Assembly (NCBI RefSeq): GCF_900765565.1 | Contig: NZ_CAAFRZ010000138.1 | Span: 1-6,074, forward strand | Length of the DNA stretch: 6,074 nt | Direction: 5' to 3' | DNA from: an uncultured Dialister sp. | Lineage (GTDB): Bacteria; Bacillota; Negativicutes; Veillonellales; Dialisteraceae | Shown: piece after piece, positions 1-5,866 of the stretch | How the letters are laid out: every line of letters begins with the position of its first letter | How positions within the stretch are numbered: the stretch's first letter is position 1 | The notes under the pieces: model-generated | What the model was told of the DNA's origin: nothing | The model's database searches: none | What the model saw: only the letters and a program-made list of their open reading frames with translations | Translations under genes and position numbers: made by a program

Positions 1-88
1 AGCGAGCTATTTAAGGAGAGTTATGACGAAGCAGTGCATAAAAATCCTTATGAAATCTGACTCTGCGAATTAATCAGCGCTTCCCTAG
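1..88 (-). repeat. Dispersed ~90-bp tail repeat, left copy
   Basis: This stretch is the inverted counterpart of the right end of the window (5986-6074). Conserved blocks in order are AGCTAT near 5-10, TGCATAAAAATCC at 35-47, ATGAAATCTGAC at 50-61 and AATCAGCGCTTCCCTAG at 72-88. Between the blocks the copies differ by substitutions and small indels, so they are diverged family members and not one recent duplication. The first ten bases are most of a near-palindrome (ATAGC-GA-GCTAT) seen complete at the right end. It lies at the far end of the intergenic module that begins at the epimerase stop. No function is recognised. A 16-codon frame at 23-73 with an upstream AAGGAG is not preserved in the other copy. 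Confidence 0.8.
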
Positions 89-218
89 CTGCTGGCTTTT
101 AGCTTTTAGGAAAGCTCTATAGACTACGGCACGAACGACCGGCGTATACATCCGGTGGGAGGCGCCGCAGGCGGACCAGTTTTCCTGACAGCTAGCCGCT
201 AGAAGCTGAAAGCTCTGT
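88..218. repeat. Degenerate GCTTTTA/GCTAGAA heptamer arrays with internal hairpins
   Basis: Two short arrays with a 7-bp period lie in the same orientation. The first is GCTGCTG-GCTTTTA-GCTTTTA at 88-108, followed by GGAAAGCTCT. The second is GCTAGCC-GCTAGAA-GCTGAAA at 191-211, followed by GCTCTGT. Both arrays therefore run into AAGCTCT or AAAGCTCT. Between them are a small hairpin (ACCGG 138-142 with CCGGT 152-156, 9-nt loop) and AGGAAA at 108-113, which could pair with TTTCCT at 181-186. The unit differs from the AGAGTTG array next door but keeps the 7-bp period. No gene is visible in 1-305. Confidence 0.55.
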
Positions 219-250
219 GCCAGTGACTCTATCCATCAGCATGCCAACCT

Positions 251-263
251 GCGGCGGAGCCGC
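251..263 (-). other. GCGGC-GGA-GCCGC hairpin beside the epimerase array
   Basis: A perfect 5-bp stem with a 3-nt loop. Read on the epimerase coding strand it follows the heptamer array and an AGTTCCC link directly. This is the same order as at 2057-2010 and 5802-5849. No T-run follows on the coding strand, so it is a poor intrinsic terminator. Confidence 0.75.
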
Positions 264-270
264 GGGAACT

Positions 271-1388
<1,118 letters not shown>

Positions 1389-1394
1389 GGTAAT

Positions 1395-1400
1395 CTCCTT
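1395..1400 (-). promoter_or_regulatory. Ribosome binding site fixing the epimerase start
   Basis: AAGGAG on the minus strand, 6 nt before the ATG at 1388. It lies 6 nt inside the gene-side edge of element A, so the ribosome site belongs to the original operon and was not supplied by the insertion. Confidence 0.85.
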
Positions 1401-1404
1401 AAGA

Positions 1405-1435
<31 letters not shown>

Positions 1436-1439
1436 TTCC

Positions 1440-1452
1440 AGGCCAAAGGCCT
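1440..1452 (+). other. AGGCC-AAA-GGCCT hairpin inside the left end of element A
   Basis: A perfect 5-bp stem with a 3-nt loop in the position taken by GCGGC-NNN-GCCGC at the other array ends. The stem bases differ while the 5-3-5 geometry is kept. This hints that shape matters more than sequence, although a single case could be chance. Confidence 0.65.
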
Positions 1453-1496
1453 AAAGAATCCACAATCTTAAGCAGCTCCACTTCTACTGATAACAG

Positions 1497-1868
1497 TTAT
1501 TTTTTCTCTTGTATTCTTTTATCAATTTTTACAATGAATGCCCCCAGCATTCGGATAATCTCATTGTATAAACTTATCGCTTCCTTTATTTCATCAGGAC
1601 TCAAATATCCCAAATCTGCACAAAGAATCAGTTGGGTTTCCACTTCTGCGGCTGAGCCTTTTGCGATTCTCAGGAAATGAATGAATTCCTTATTCGATCC
1701 ACGGCTATATCCCTCAGCAATATTGGAAGGTATAGAAACAACGGCTCGACGAATCTGATTTGTTAAGCCAAATAATTCGTCCCTCGGAAGCTTTTTTGTC
1801 AGAATATAAATCAAACGGACTAATGCTCTTGATTTTTGCCAGACAATAAGGTCTTTATAATCGGTCAT
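1497..1868 (-). CDS. S23/IVP-family four-helix-bundle protein
   Basis: A 123-residue protein matching the four-helix-bundle family first known from open frames inside 23S rRNA intervening sequences. Family hallmarks are YKDLIVWQKS at 4-13, LTNQIRRAVVSIPSNIAEG at 35-53, FLRIAKGSAAEVETQL at 65-80 and LGYLS at 86-90. It is full length, has no signal peptide and is rich in basic residues. The fold is related to Avd, the accessory protein of diversity-generating retroelements, but no reverse transcriptase is present. The start at 1868 is chosen because GGAGGT (1882-1877) lies 8 nt upstream; the next upstream ATG at 1910 lacks such a site. The gene is clearly more AT-rich than its neighbours, which points to transfer. 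It is the only gene of element A. Molecular function is unknown; a role in nucleic-acid binding or element movement is inference. Confidence 0.93.
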   Translation of the reverse strand: MTDYKDLIVWQKSRALVRLIYILTKKLPRDELFGLTNQIRRAVVSIPSNIAEGYSRGSNKEFIHFLRIAKGSAAEVETQLILCADLGYLSPDEIKEAISLYNEIIRMLGAFIVKIDKRIQEKK

Positions 1869-1876
1869 GAATGTCC

Positions 1877-1882
1877 ACCTCC
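1877..1882 (-). promoter_or_regulatory. Ribosome binding site fixing the S23-protein start
   Basis: GGAGGT on the minus strand, 8 nt before the ATG at 1868. It excludes the longer frame from 1910, whose first 14 residues would run through this site. Confidence 0.8.
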
Positions 1883-1924
1883 GAAGAAAAAAGATCGGTC
1901 CAACGTCCAAGATACCGGTTTTGT

Positions 1925-1960
1925 GCGGCTACGCCGCTGTCAAAAACCTCAACACTCTTT
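1925..1960 (-). repeat. Degenerate second hairpin-plus-heptamer module in element A
   Basis: GCGGC-TAC-GCCGC at 1925-1937 is followed by ACCTCAACACTCTTTT at 1946-1961, a worn version of the CAACTCT array and its link. On the minus strand the order is array remnant, AGGTTTTTGACA, hairpin, as in the intact modules. It may be an older end left by nested or repeated insertion. The TTGACA here resembles a -35 box, but no -10 lies at a usable distance. Confidence 0.5.
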
Positions 1961-2009
1961 TCGAAGCTCTGTTTTCCCGGCAAAGTTGAAAAATAAATTG
2001 TCGGGTAAG

Positions 2010-2022
2010 GCGGCAAAGCCGC
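2010..2022 (-). other. GCGGC-AAA-GCCGC hairpin at the GT8 side of element A
   Basis: A perfect 5-bp stem with a 3-nt loop. On the GT8 coding strand it reads GCGGCTTTGCCGC directly after the array and AGGTCCT. This is the same hairpin sequence as at 5837-5849 and 5933-5945. No T-run follows on the coding strand. Confidence 0.75.
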
Positions 2023-2029
2023 AGGACCT

Positions 2030-2057
2030 CAACTCTCAACTCTCAAATCTCAACTCT
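2030..2057 (-). repeat. AGAGTTG heptamer array at the GT8 stop, right end of element A
   Basis: Four units written CAACTCT on the plus strand (2030-2036, 2037-2043, variant CAAATCT 2044-2050, and 2051-2057). The array starts 5 nt after the GT8 TAG stop (2065-2063). It pairs with the left array at 1406-1433 with a single mismatch. Confidence 0.95.
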
Positions 2058-2062
2058 ATAAA

Positions 2063-3046
2063 CTATACCTTATCCCCCAAATACTTGACATAATACCCAA
2101 TCATCTCCCCGTATTTTCCTCTCATCCGGGCGGTGCGGGCGGCCTGGTGGAGGTTTTTGTGGCCCTTCGGCGGTACGAGGGGCACGTCTTTCCAGGGGGA
2201 TGCTTTCTGGATGGCAGCGTATTCTTTCACCACCGGCCAGTCCTGGACCCAGCTGTGCCAGGGCTTCGCGTGGCCGGCGAAGTGGATGATGACCTGCTTT
2301 TTATAGTCCTCGTTTACCGGCTGTTTCTTGAAGAGGGACTGCCGGTCCAGGTTGTAGAGGTAGTTGTACTTCTTTTCCAGGTACAGGCATTTCCCATCCA
2401 GCATTTCGTTGTGGATATCCTGGTCGTGGTGGGAGAGGCGATTTCCTACGCGCTTCACGTTTTCCTCCGCCCGGTGGACGATCTCGTCGAACCGATTCTC
2501 CTCCATCCACTGCTTCACGTTGATGAGCATCATGCCGGCATTGAAGTAGCGCTTCGTGTGGACCCGCTTCATCTGGAGCTCCTCTTTCCGGTCAGACACC
2601 ACGGCCACGTCATTTCCCTGGAAGTCCAGGTCCCGCAGGTACTTCAGGGAGCCCCGGCACATCATGTCCCCGTCCAGGTAGAGCACCCGGTCCGCCACGG
2701 GGGCGATGGCCGGCGCCACAAGGAACCGGTAGAAGAAAGCCGCCACCCCGTCGGTAAGGAGAAGGGTTTTGAAGGCGCTGTCGTCGATGATGTGCACTTC
2801 CAGGGGGCTCTCCATGATGTCCGCCGCCTCTTCCAGCCGCTTTCTTTCCACATCCTCCAGATGGTTCACAAAGAAATGGTAGCAGATGGGCATGTCCTCA
2901 TTGTGGGCATGGACGGTGAGGGCTACCACTCCCATGTGGGGAATGTAGTCAGCGGTGCCGGTGAGGGCGATGTGGAAATCCCCTTTCTCCGGCTTCCGCC
3001 CGAAATGGATGGTCTCTGTAATGGCATGGGATAATACGTTGGACAT
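2063..3046 (-). CDS. Glycosyltransferase family 8, LPS glucosyl/galactosyltransferase-like
   Basis: A 327-residue GT-A-fold retaining transferase resembling the RfaJ/WaaJ group, which adds hexoses from UDP-sugars to the LPS core at the cytoplasmic membrane face. Motifs in order are the nucleotide-sugar N-terminus HIALTGTADY at 25-34, the metal-binding DGD at 125-127 within LYLDGDMM, FNAGMMLINVKQW at 168-180, HDQD at 207-210, and the family HxGxxKPW signature HFAGHAKPW at 255-263. The C-terminal 60 residues are basic, as in GT8 enzymes with a C-terminal membrane-associating region. The start at 3046 has AAGGAG (3058-3053) 6 nt upstream. It is the first gene of the minus-strand pair. The stop is followed within 5 nt by the heptamer array of element A. 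The exact donor and acceptor cannot be read from sequence. Confidence 0.92.
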   Translation of the reverse strand: MSNVLSHAITETIHFGRKPEKGDFHIALTGTADYIPHMGVVALTVHAHNEDMPICYHFFVNHLEDVERKRLEEAADIMESPLEVHIIDDSAFKTLLLTDGVAAFFYRFLVAPAIAPVADRVLYLDGDMMCRGSLKYLRDLDFQGNDVAVVSDRKEELQMKRVHTKRYFNAGMMLINVKQWMEENRFDEIVHRAEENVKRVGNRLSHHDQDIHNEMLDGKCLYLEKKYNYLYNLDRQSLFKKQPVNEDYKKQVIIHFAGHAKPWHSWVQDWPVVKEYAAIQKASPWKDVPLVPPKGHKNLHQAARTARMRGKYGEMIGYYVKYLGDKV

Positions 3047-3082
3047 AGAATTCTCCTTACTTCGAAACTATAGCATTACCTT

Positions 3083-3091
3083 ATTTTACCA
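3083..3091 (-). promoter_or_regulatory. Candidate extended -10 promoter for the GT8-epimerase pair
   Basis: On the minus strand TGGTAAAAT forms a TGnTAnaaT extended -10 (hexamer TAAAAT at 3088-3083). It would start transcription near 3076, giving a leader of about 30 nt. A second candidate, TGCTATAGT at 3075-3067, would leave almost no leader before the ribosome site. No good -35 box is visible for either. Confidence 0.45.
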
Positions 3092-3095
3092 TACC

Positions 3096-3107
3096 CGGGA
3101 ACTCCCG
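3096..3107. promoter_or_regulatory. CGGGA-AC-TCCCG dyad between divergent promoters
   Basis: A perfect 5-bp inverted repeat with a 2-bp centre, almost exactly midway between the two extended -10 boxes (3083-3088 and 3114-3119). ACCA at 3088-3091 and TGGT at 3111-3114 extend the symmetry outward. The site falls where the -35 regions of both promoters would lie. It could be an operator or activator site shared by both operons; no regulator is encoded here. Confidence 0.4.
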
Positions 3108-3110
3108 ATT

Positions 3111-3119
3111 TGGTATAAT
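3111..3119 (+). promoter_or_regulatory. Extended -10 promoter for the GT9-GT4 pair
   Basis: TGGTATAAT combines the TGn extension with a consensus TATAAT at 3114-3119. Transcription would start near 3126, giving a leader of about 37 nt to the ATG at 3163. No convincing -35 box is present, as is common for extended -10 promoters. The upstream in-frame ATG at 3118 overlaps this box and cannot be the start codon of a transcript made here. Confidence 0.65.
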
Positions 3120-3162
3120 GGGAAGAAATGAGACGCCATCGTCGAAACGCAGGAGAACCATC

Positions 3163-4239
3163 ATGGATCTGAGAAATAAAAACATTGTTATCATCTATAT
3201 GCTCTACTTTGGAGATATGGTCTCCATTACCCCCTTTCTGGAAGTCCTCCGGAGGGCAGCGGCAGGTTCAAAAATCCGCCTGGTCATCGATGCCCGGTTC
3301 CGGGAGTCCGTAGCTTTCAATCCCAATATCGATGAAATCATCCCGGTGGACCGGAAGGCACTGGGCCTTTCGGGAACATGGAGGCTGGGAAAGGAAATTG
3401 GGAAGGAGCGGCCCGATGTGCTCCTCGTCCTCCATGGCACCACAAGGACCACCCTCATGGGTGCCGCCATGCACCCGAAGGTATGGACCGGGGAATCAGG
3501 GACCGGGTTTGACCGTTTCCTCATGACAAAGGAAATCATGGTGGAGTACAAGGACTGCCACGCCGTGGATAAGTATATCCGGGTTCTTGGGGAACTGGGC
3601 GTACAGGACCTCCACCATGAAGGCATGAAAATTTATACCTCCCCGGAATGGGACAAAGGGGCCGCCGATTTCTTCAAAGCCCGGGGAATCGGTGAAAAGG
3701 AAAAGCTGGCCGGTTTTTCCGTAGGAAGCTCCACGGCCGAAAAAAACTGGCCAGCCGAAAATTTCGGCCAGGTAGCTGATTTCTTTGCAGAAAAAGGATA
3801 CCGTCCTGTCTTCTTCGGCGTGAAGGGCGAACTGCCTCTCATCGAAAAGGCCCTGTCCTCCATGAAGCACAGGGAAGAAGCCATCACCGCTGCGGGACAA
3901 TTATCCATGGGCCAATTCATGGCCGCCGTTTCCCGCTGCTCCATCGGATTCACCAACGACAGCGGCCCCATGTACGTCTTCGACAGCCGCTCGGTGCCCA
4001 CCATCGCCCTCTTTGGTCCTTCCAACGTGAAGCTCCACCACCCCCTGGGCAAAAAATCCTGCGGCATCGCCTCTACGGACATGCCCATGGCCCAGGACCA
4101 CGTGGCCCATACGATTCGGGATAAGAAGTACATCCCCATAGACCATATCCCGGTGAAAGAAGTCATTGACGCCGGAGAATGGGCGCTGGGAATGAAGGAC
4201 AGCAGGCGGTATGGGAAGCATTATGTAATAGTAAGTTAG
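3163..4239 (+). CDS. Glycosyltransferase family 9, heptosyltransferase-like
   Basis: A 358-residue GT-B-fold transferase of the heptosyltransferase family, which adds ADP-heptose-type donors during LPS inner-core assembly in the cytoplasm. Visible signatures are YFGDMVSITPFLEVLR at 15-30 with the family acidic residue at D18, the KNWPAENF acceptor/donor-side motif at 194-201, and TNDSGPM at 264-270, followed by VPTIALFGPSN at 278-288. The residue after NDSGPM is Tyr271, where the family usually has His. This may reflect a different sugar donor. The start at 3163 has AGGAG (3151-3155) 7 nt upstream; the longer frame from 3118 overlaps the promoter. It is the first gene of the plus-strand pair. 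The TAG stop is embedded in the start of a TAGGAGT-type heptamer array. The activity as a heptosyltransferase proper is not proven by sequence. Confidence 0.9.
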   Translation: MDLRNKNIVIIYMLYFGDMVSITPFLEVLRRAAAGSKIRLVIDARFRESVAFNPNIDEIIPVDRKALGLSGTWRLGKEIGKERPDVLLVLHGTTRTTLMGAAMHPKVWTGESGTGFDRFLMTKEIMVEYKDCHAVDKYIRVLGELGVQDLHHEGMKIYTSPEWDKGAADFFKARGIGEKEKLAGFSVGSSTAEKNWPAENFGQVADFFAEKGYRPVFFGVKGELPLIEKALSSMKHREEAITAAGQLSMGQFMAAVSRCSIGFTNDSGPMYVFDSRSVPTIALFGPSNVKLHHPLGKKSCGIASTDMPMAQDHVAHTIRDKKYIPIDHIPVKEVIDAGEWALGMKDSRRYGKHYVIVS

Positions 4240-4240
4240 T

Positions 4241-4268
4241 TAGGAGTGAGGAGTTAGGAGTTAGGAGT
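4241..4268 (+). repeat. TAGGAGT heptamer array at the GT9 stop, left end of element B
   Basis: Units TAGGAGT 4241-4247, GAGGAGT 4248-4254, TAGGAGT 4255-4261 and TAGGAGT 4262-4268. A partial unit, AGTTAGT at 4234-4240, overlaps the GT9 stop codon (4237-4239). The array is purine-rich on the coding strand, like the AGAGTTG arrays, but has a different unit. Confidence 0.93.
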
Positions 4269-4275
4269 GGTAGTG

Positions 4276-4319
4276 GCGGCGCATAAATTGGGGAGCGCCG
4301 CAGATTATATATTTTTATT
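4276..4319 (+). terminator. Hairpin with T-rich tail after GT9, possible weak terminator
   Basis: GCGGCGC (4276-4282) pairs with GCGCCGC (4295-4301) around a 12-nt loop. It is followed by AGATTATATATTTTTATTC. The T-run begins about 10 nt after the stem, so termination would be weak. Its mirror partner at 4511-4536 is followed on the minus strand by GATTTTTATA, a better match. Both point into element B. Confidence 0.35.
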
Positions 4320-4320
4320 C

Positions 4321-4333
4321 GCGGCTTCGCCGC
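4321..4333 (+). other. GCGGC-TTC-GCCGC hairpin inside element B
   Basis: A perfect 5-bp stem with a 3-nt loop, the same hairpin type that accompanies the AGAGTTG arrays. It is followed by CTCTTCACTCC, possibly a worn array in the opposite direction. This suggests that element B has absorbed part of another module. Confidence 0.55.
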
Positions 4334-4382
4334 TGCTCCCCCTCTTCACTCCTGAAAAGCCCTGTATTCCCGTACACAAGAA

Positions 4383-4460
4383 AGATTTCTCCACTCATCG
4401 CACCCTGTAGCGATTCTTAGGTTCTTCATCACTATTCTGCTTACCACCGGTCGAAATGAC
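4383..4460. repeat. AGATTTCTCC...GGTCGAAATGAC dispersed-repeat-like segment
   Basis: AGATTTCTCC at 4383-4392 and GGTCGAAATGAC at 4449-4460 bracket 56 nt. From memory, this pair of end sequences recurs as a short palindromic intergenic repeat in many bacterial genomes, usually with a shorter centre. I could not verify this by search. If right, element B contains a nested repeat with an expanded middle. Confidence 0.35.
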
Positions 4461-4510
4461 GTTATTCGGTTTGCATTACCATCAGGAATTGGTGCATTCA
4501 TATAAAAATC

Positions 4511-4536
4511 GCGGCGCTATATGAATTGTGCGCCGC
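4511..4536 (-). terminator. Inward hairpin at the right end of element B, possible minus-strand terminator
   Basis: GCGGCGC (4511-4517) pairs with GCGCCGC (4530-4536) around a 12-nt loop. On the minus strand the stem is followed by GATTTTTATA. A stem of seven strong pairs plus five T residues fits an intrinsic terminator blocking antisense transcription from the GT4 side. It may instead be only an element end structure. Confidence 0.4.
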
Positions 4537-4542
4537 TCCACC

Positions 4543-4570
4543 ACTCCTAACTCCTCACTCCTCACTCTCC
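4543..4570 (-). repeat. GAGGAGT heptamer array, right end of element B
   Basis: Plus-strand units are ACTCCTA 4543-4549, ACTCCTC 4550-4556, ACTCCTC 4557-4563 and the degenerate ACTCTCC 4564-4570, then CTACTCG. Read inward on the minus strand the array ends TAGGAGT-GGTGG before the hairpin. This closely matches TAGGAGT-GGTAGTG at the left end. Confidence 0.92.
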
Positions 4571-4615
4571 CTACTCGTTCGATGGAAAAACGATTCTACA
4601 CACATTATTAGACCC

Positions 4616-4621
4616 AGGAGG
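4616..4621 (+). promoter_or_regulatory. Ribosome binding site of the GT4 gene
   Basis: AGGAGG 5 nt before the ATG at 4627. The leader CAGGAGG-CCATC-ATG closely resembles CAGGAGAA-CCATC-ATG before the GT9 gene. No promoter is evident in 4571-4615, so GT4 probably depends on readthrough across element B. Confidence 0.8.
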
Positions 4622-4626
4622 CCATC

Positions 4627-5820
4627 ATGAACCTTTTACTGGCAGATCTTCATAAATTTGTGGGCTACAGCGGCGGCATCGAGCATGTCCTTTCCCGCAT
4701 GGCCTTTGCCATGGCGGAGCGGGGCTTTACGGTTTCCGTAGTCATGGCCGATGAGAAGGAGGGGGAACCCTTTTATCCCTTCCCGGACAGCTGCCATTTT
4801 TACAATCTCTTTCACATGGCAGGCATGAAGCCGGTCCATATGAGTGCCCTGGGCAAGGGGCTCCGGGAAGTCACCCGGCTCTTCAGCCAGGAAGGCGCAA
4901 GGGACAGGAATTATAAAATGCTGGCTGCTGCCGCGCCGCAGCTGGAGAAGGTCCTGGAACGGGAAAAGCCGAATGTCATCGTTTCCTTCCGCGAGCCCAC
5001 GGGCCGCCTGCTGCTGGAGGGACTGTCCACGGACATCCCGGTCATTTCCATGCTCCACAATGACCCCGATGAAATTTTTGCCCATTCCCCGGCCAATGAA
5101 AAAAGGGCGCTCGAAAAGAGCGCTGCCGTCCAGGCCCTCATGCCTTCCTTCATCAGTAAGGCAAAGAAATACCTGAACCATGATCACCTGGTCTATATTC
5201 CAAATGCTGTAAATATTCCTGACCTCACCGCTGACCCCGGACAGGACCGCAGGACTTATACCATCACCAATGTGGGCCGCATCACCGGACGCACCAAGCG
5301 CCAGCACCTCCTGGTCGAAGCCTTCAGCCTCCTGGCCAAAGACTTTCCGGACTGGCAGGTGGAACTCTGGGGTGATACCTATGATAAGGCCTATGTGGCC
5401 ACCATTAAACGGCTCATCAGTAAAAACGGGCTTGAAGACCGCGTCCACCTGCGGGGTACGACAAAAGACATGGCCCCCGTGTGGCAGCATACCGATATCT
5501 TCGCTTTCCCCAGCCACCACGAAGGCTTCCCCCTGGCCCTGACAGAAGCTATGGGCGTCGGTATCCCCGCCATAGGCTATAAGAGCTGCCCCGCCGTGAA
5601 CGAGCTCATCCATGACGGGGAGAATGGCTTCCTTGTAGATGACGGCGCAGGGCCCCTGGCCGAGGCCCTCAGGAAACTCATGGAATCTCCTGCGCTCCGC
5701 CGGAAAATGGGACAGAATGCCCAGGAATCCATGAAGCCCTTTGCCCCCCATGTGGTATGGGATGAGTGGGACCGGCTGATACAAGAGGTAGGAAAAAAGA
5801 TAGAATTGAGATTTGAGTGA
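4627..5820 (+). CDS. Glycosyltransferase family 4 (GT-B fold)
   Basis: A 397-residue retaining transferase for polysaccharide or LPS assembly in the cytoplasm, using a nucleotide-sugar donor. The N-terminal acceptor domain carries the glycine loop SGGIEHVLSRMA at 15-26. The C-terminal donor domain carries IPNAVN at 191-196, VGRITGRTKRQHLLVEAF at 216-233, and the EX7E motif E299-E307 within HEGFPLALTEAMG (298-310). Length is normal. AGGAGG precedes the start by 5 nt. It is the second gene of the plus-strand pair, separated from GT9 by element B. The last five residues (ELRFE) and the stop are read from AGAATTG/AGATTTG heptamers at 5802-5829. The original C-terminus was therefore probably replaced by an insertion; the catalytic core is untouched. 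The sugar transferred is not predictable. Confidence 0.92.
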   Translation: MNLLLADLHKFVGYSGGIEHVLSRMAFAMAERGFTVSVVMADEKEGEPFYPFPDSCHFYNLFHMAGMKPVHMSALGKGLREVTRLFSQEGARDRNYKMLAAAAPQLEKVLEREKPNVIVSFREPTGRLLLEGLSTDIPVISMLHNDPDEIFAHSPANEKRALEKSAAVQALMPSFISKAKKYLNHDHLVYIPNAVNIPDLTADPGQDRRTYTITNVGRITGRTKRQHLLVEAFSLLAKDFPDWQVELWGDTYDKAYVATIKRLISKNGLEDRVHLRGTTKDMAPVWQHTDIFAFPSHHEGFPLALTEAMGVGIPAIGYKSCPAVNELIHDGENGFLVDDGAGPLAEALRKLMESPALRRKMGQNAQESMKPFAPHVVWDEWDRLIQEVGKKIELRFE

Positions 5821-5829
5821 AGAGAATTG
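5802..5829 (+). repeat. AGAATTG/AGATTTG heptamer array overlapping the GT4 stop
   Basis: Units AGAATTG 5802-5808, AGATTTG 5809-5815, AGTGAAG 5816-5822 and AGAATTG 5823-5829 are followed by AGGTTCC and a hairpin. Again there are four units. It is more diverged than the other AGAGTTG-type arrays. The GT4 stop TGA (5818-5820) lies inside the third unit. Confidence 0.8.
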
Positions 5830-5836
5830 AGGTTCC

Positions 5837-5849
5837 GCGGCTTTGCCGC
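5837..5849 (+). other. GCGGC-TTT-GCCGC hairpin after GT4
   Basis: A perfect 5-bp stem with a 3-nt loop directly after array and AGGTTCC link. It has the same sequence as the hairpin at 5933-5945 and as the GT8-side hairpin read on its coding strand. AAATG follows and not a T-run, so it is not a standard terminator. Confidence 0.75.
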
Positions 5850-5866
5850 AAATGCACCCTGAATCA

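Larger units (their letters stand above)
4241..4570. mobile_element. Element B: gene-less segment with inverted heptamer ends and twin hairpins
   Basis: A 330-bp segment bounded by TAGGAGT/GAGGAGT arrays in inverse orientation (4241-4268 and 4543-4570), four units each, with about 24 of 28 bases matching. Just inside each array lies a GCGGCGC...GCGCCGC hairpin with a 7-bp stem and a 12-nt loop (4276-4301 and 4511-4536). The loops differ in sequence. The interior contains a third hairpin (4321-4333) and an AGATTTCTCC...GGTCGAAATGAC pair. It carries no convincing gene; a 22-codon frame at 4456-4524 lacks a ribosome site. It separates the GT9 and GT4 genes, which would otherwise be about 60 nt apart. 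The architecture matches element A with a different heptamer, suggesting a non-autonomous relative. Mobility is inferred. Confidence 0.6.

Noticed and set aside
23..73. Possible 16-codon peptide gene with AAGGAG upstream
   Set aside because: The frame and ribosome site are not kept in the homologous repeat copy at 5986-6074.
1910..1943. Sigma-70 promoter for the S23 gene using TTGACA (1943-1938, minus strand)
   Set aside because: The nearest -10-like hexamer is about 23 nt away, and a hairpin fills the spacer.
1497..2057. Diversity-generating retroelement
   Set aside because: The S23 protein is Avd-related in fold, but there is no reverse transcriptase and no template/variable repeat pair in the window.
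2147..3034. Long plus-strand open frame opposite the GT8 gene
   Set aside because: Its sequence has no domain and mirrors the codon pattern of GT8, which carries DxD and HxGxxKPW motifs on the minus strand.
3118..3162. 15-codon N-terminal extension of the GT9 protein
   Set aside because: The upstream ATG overlaps the TATAAT box, and AGGAG precedes the ATG at 3163.
4456..4524. 22-codon frame inside element B
   Set aside because: It has no ribosome site and runs into the hairpin; no family resemblance.
4636..5784. Long minus-strand open frame opposite the GT4 gene
   Set aside because: Antisense shadow of a GC-rich gene with clear GT4 motifs.
5837..5849. Intrinsic terminator after GT4
   Set aside because: The stem has only 5 bp and is followed by AAATGC instead of a T-run.
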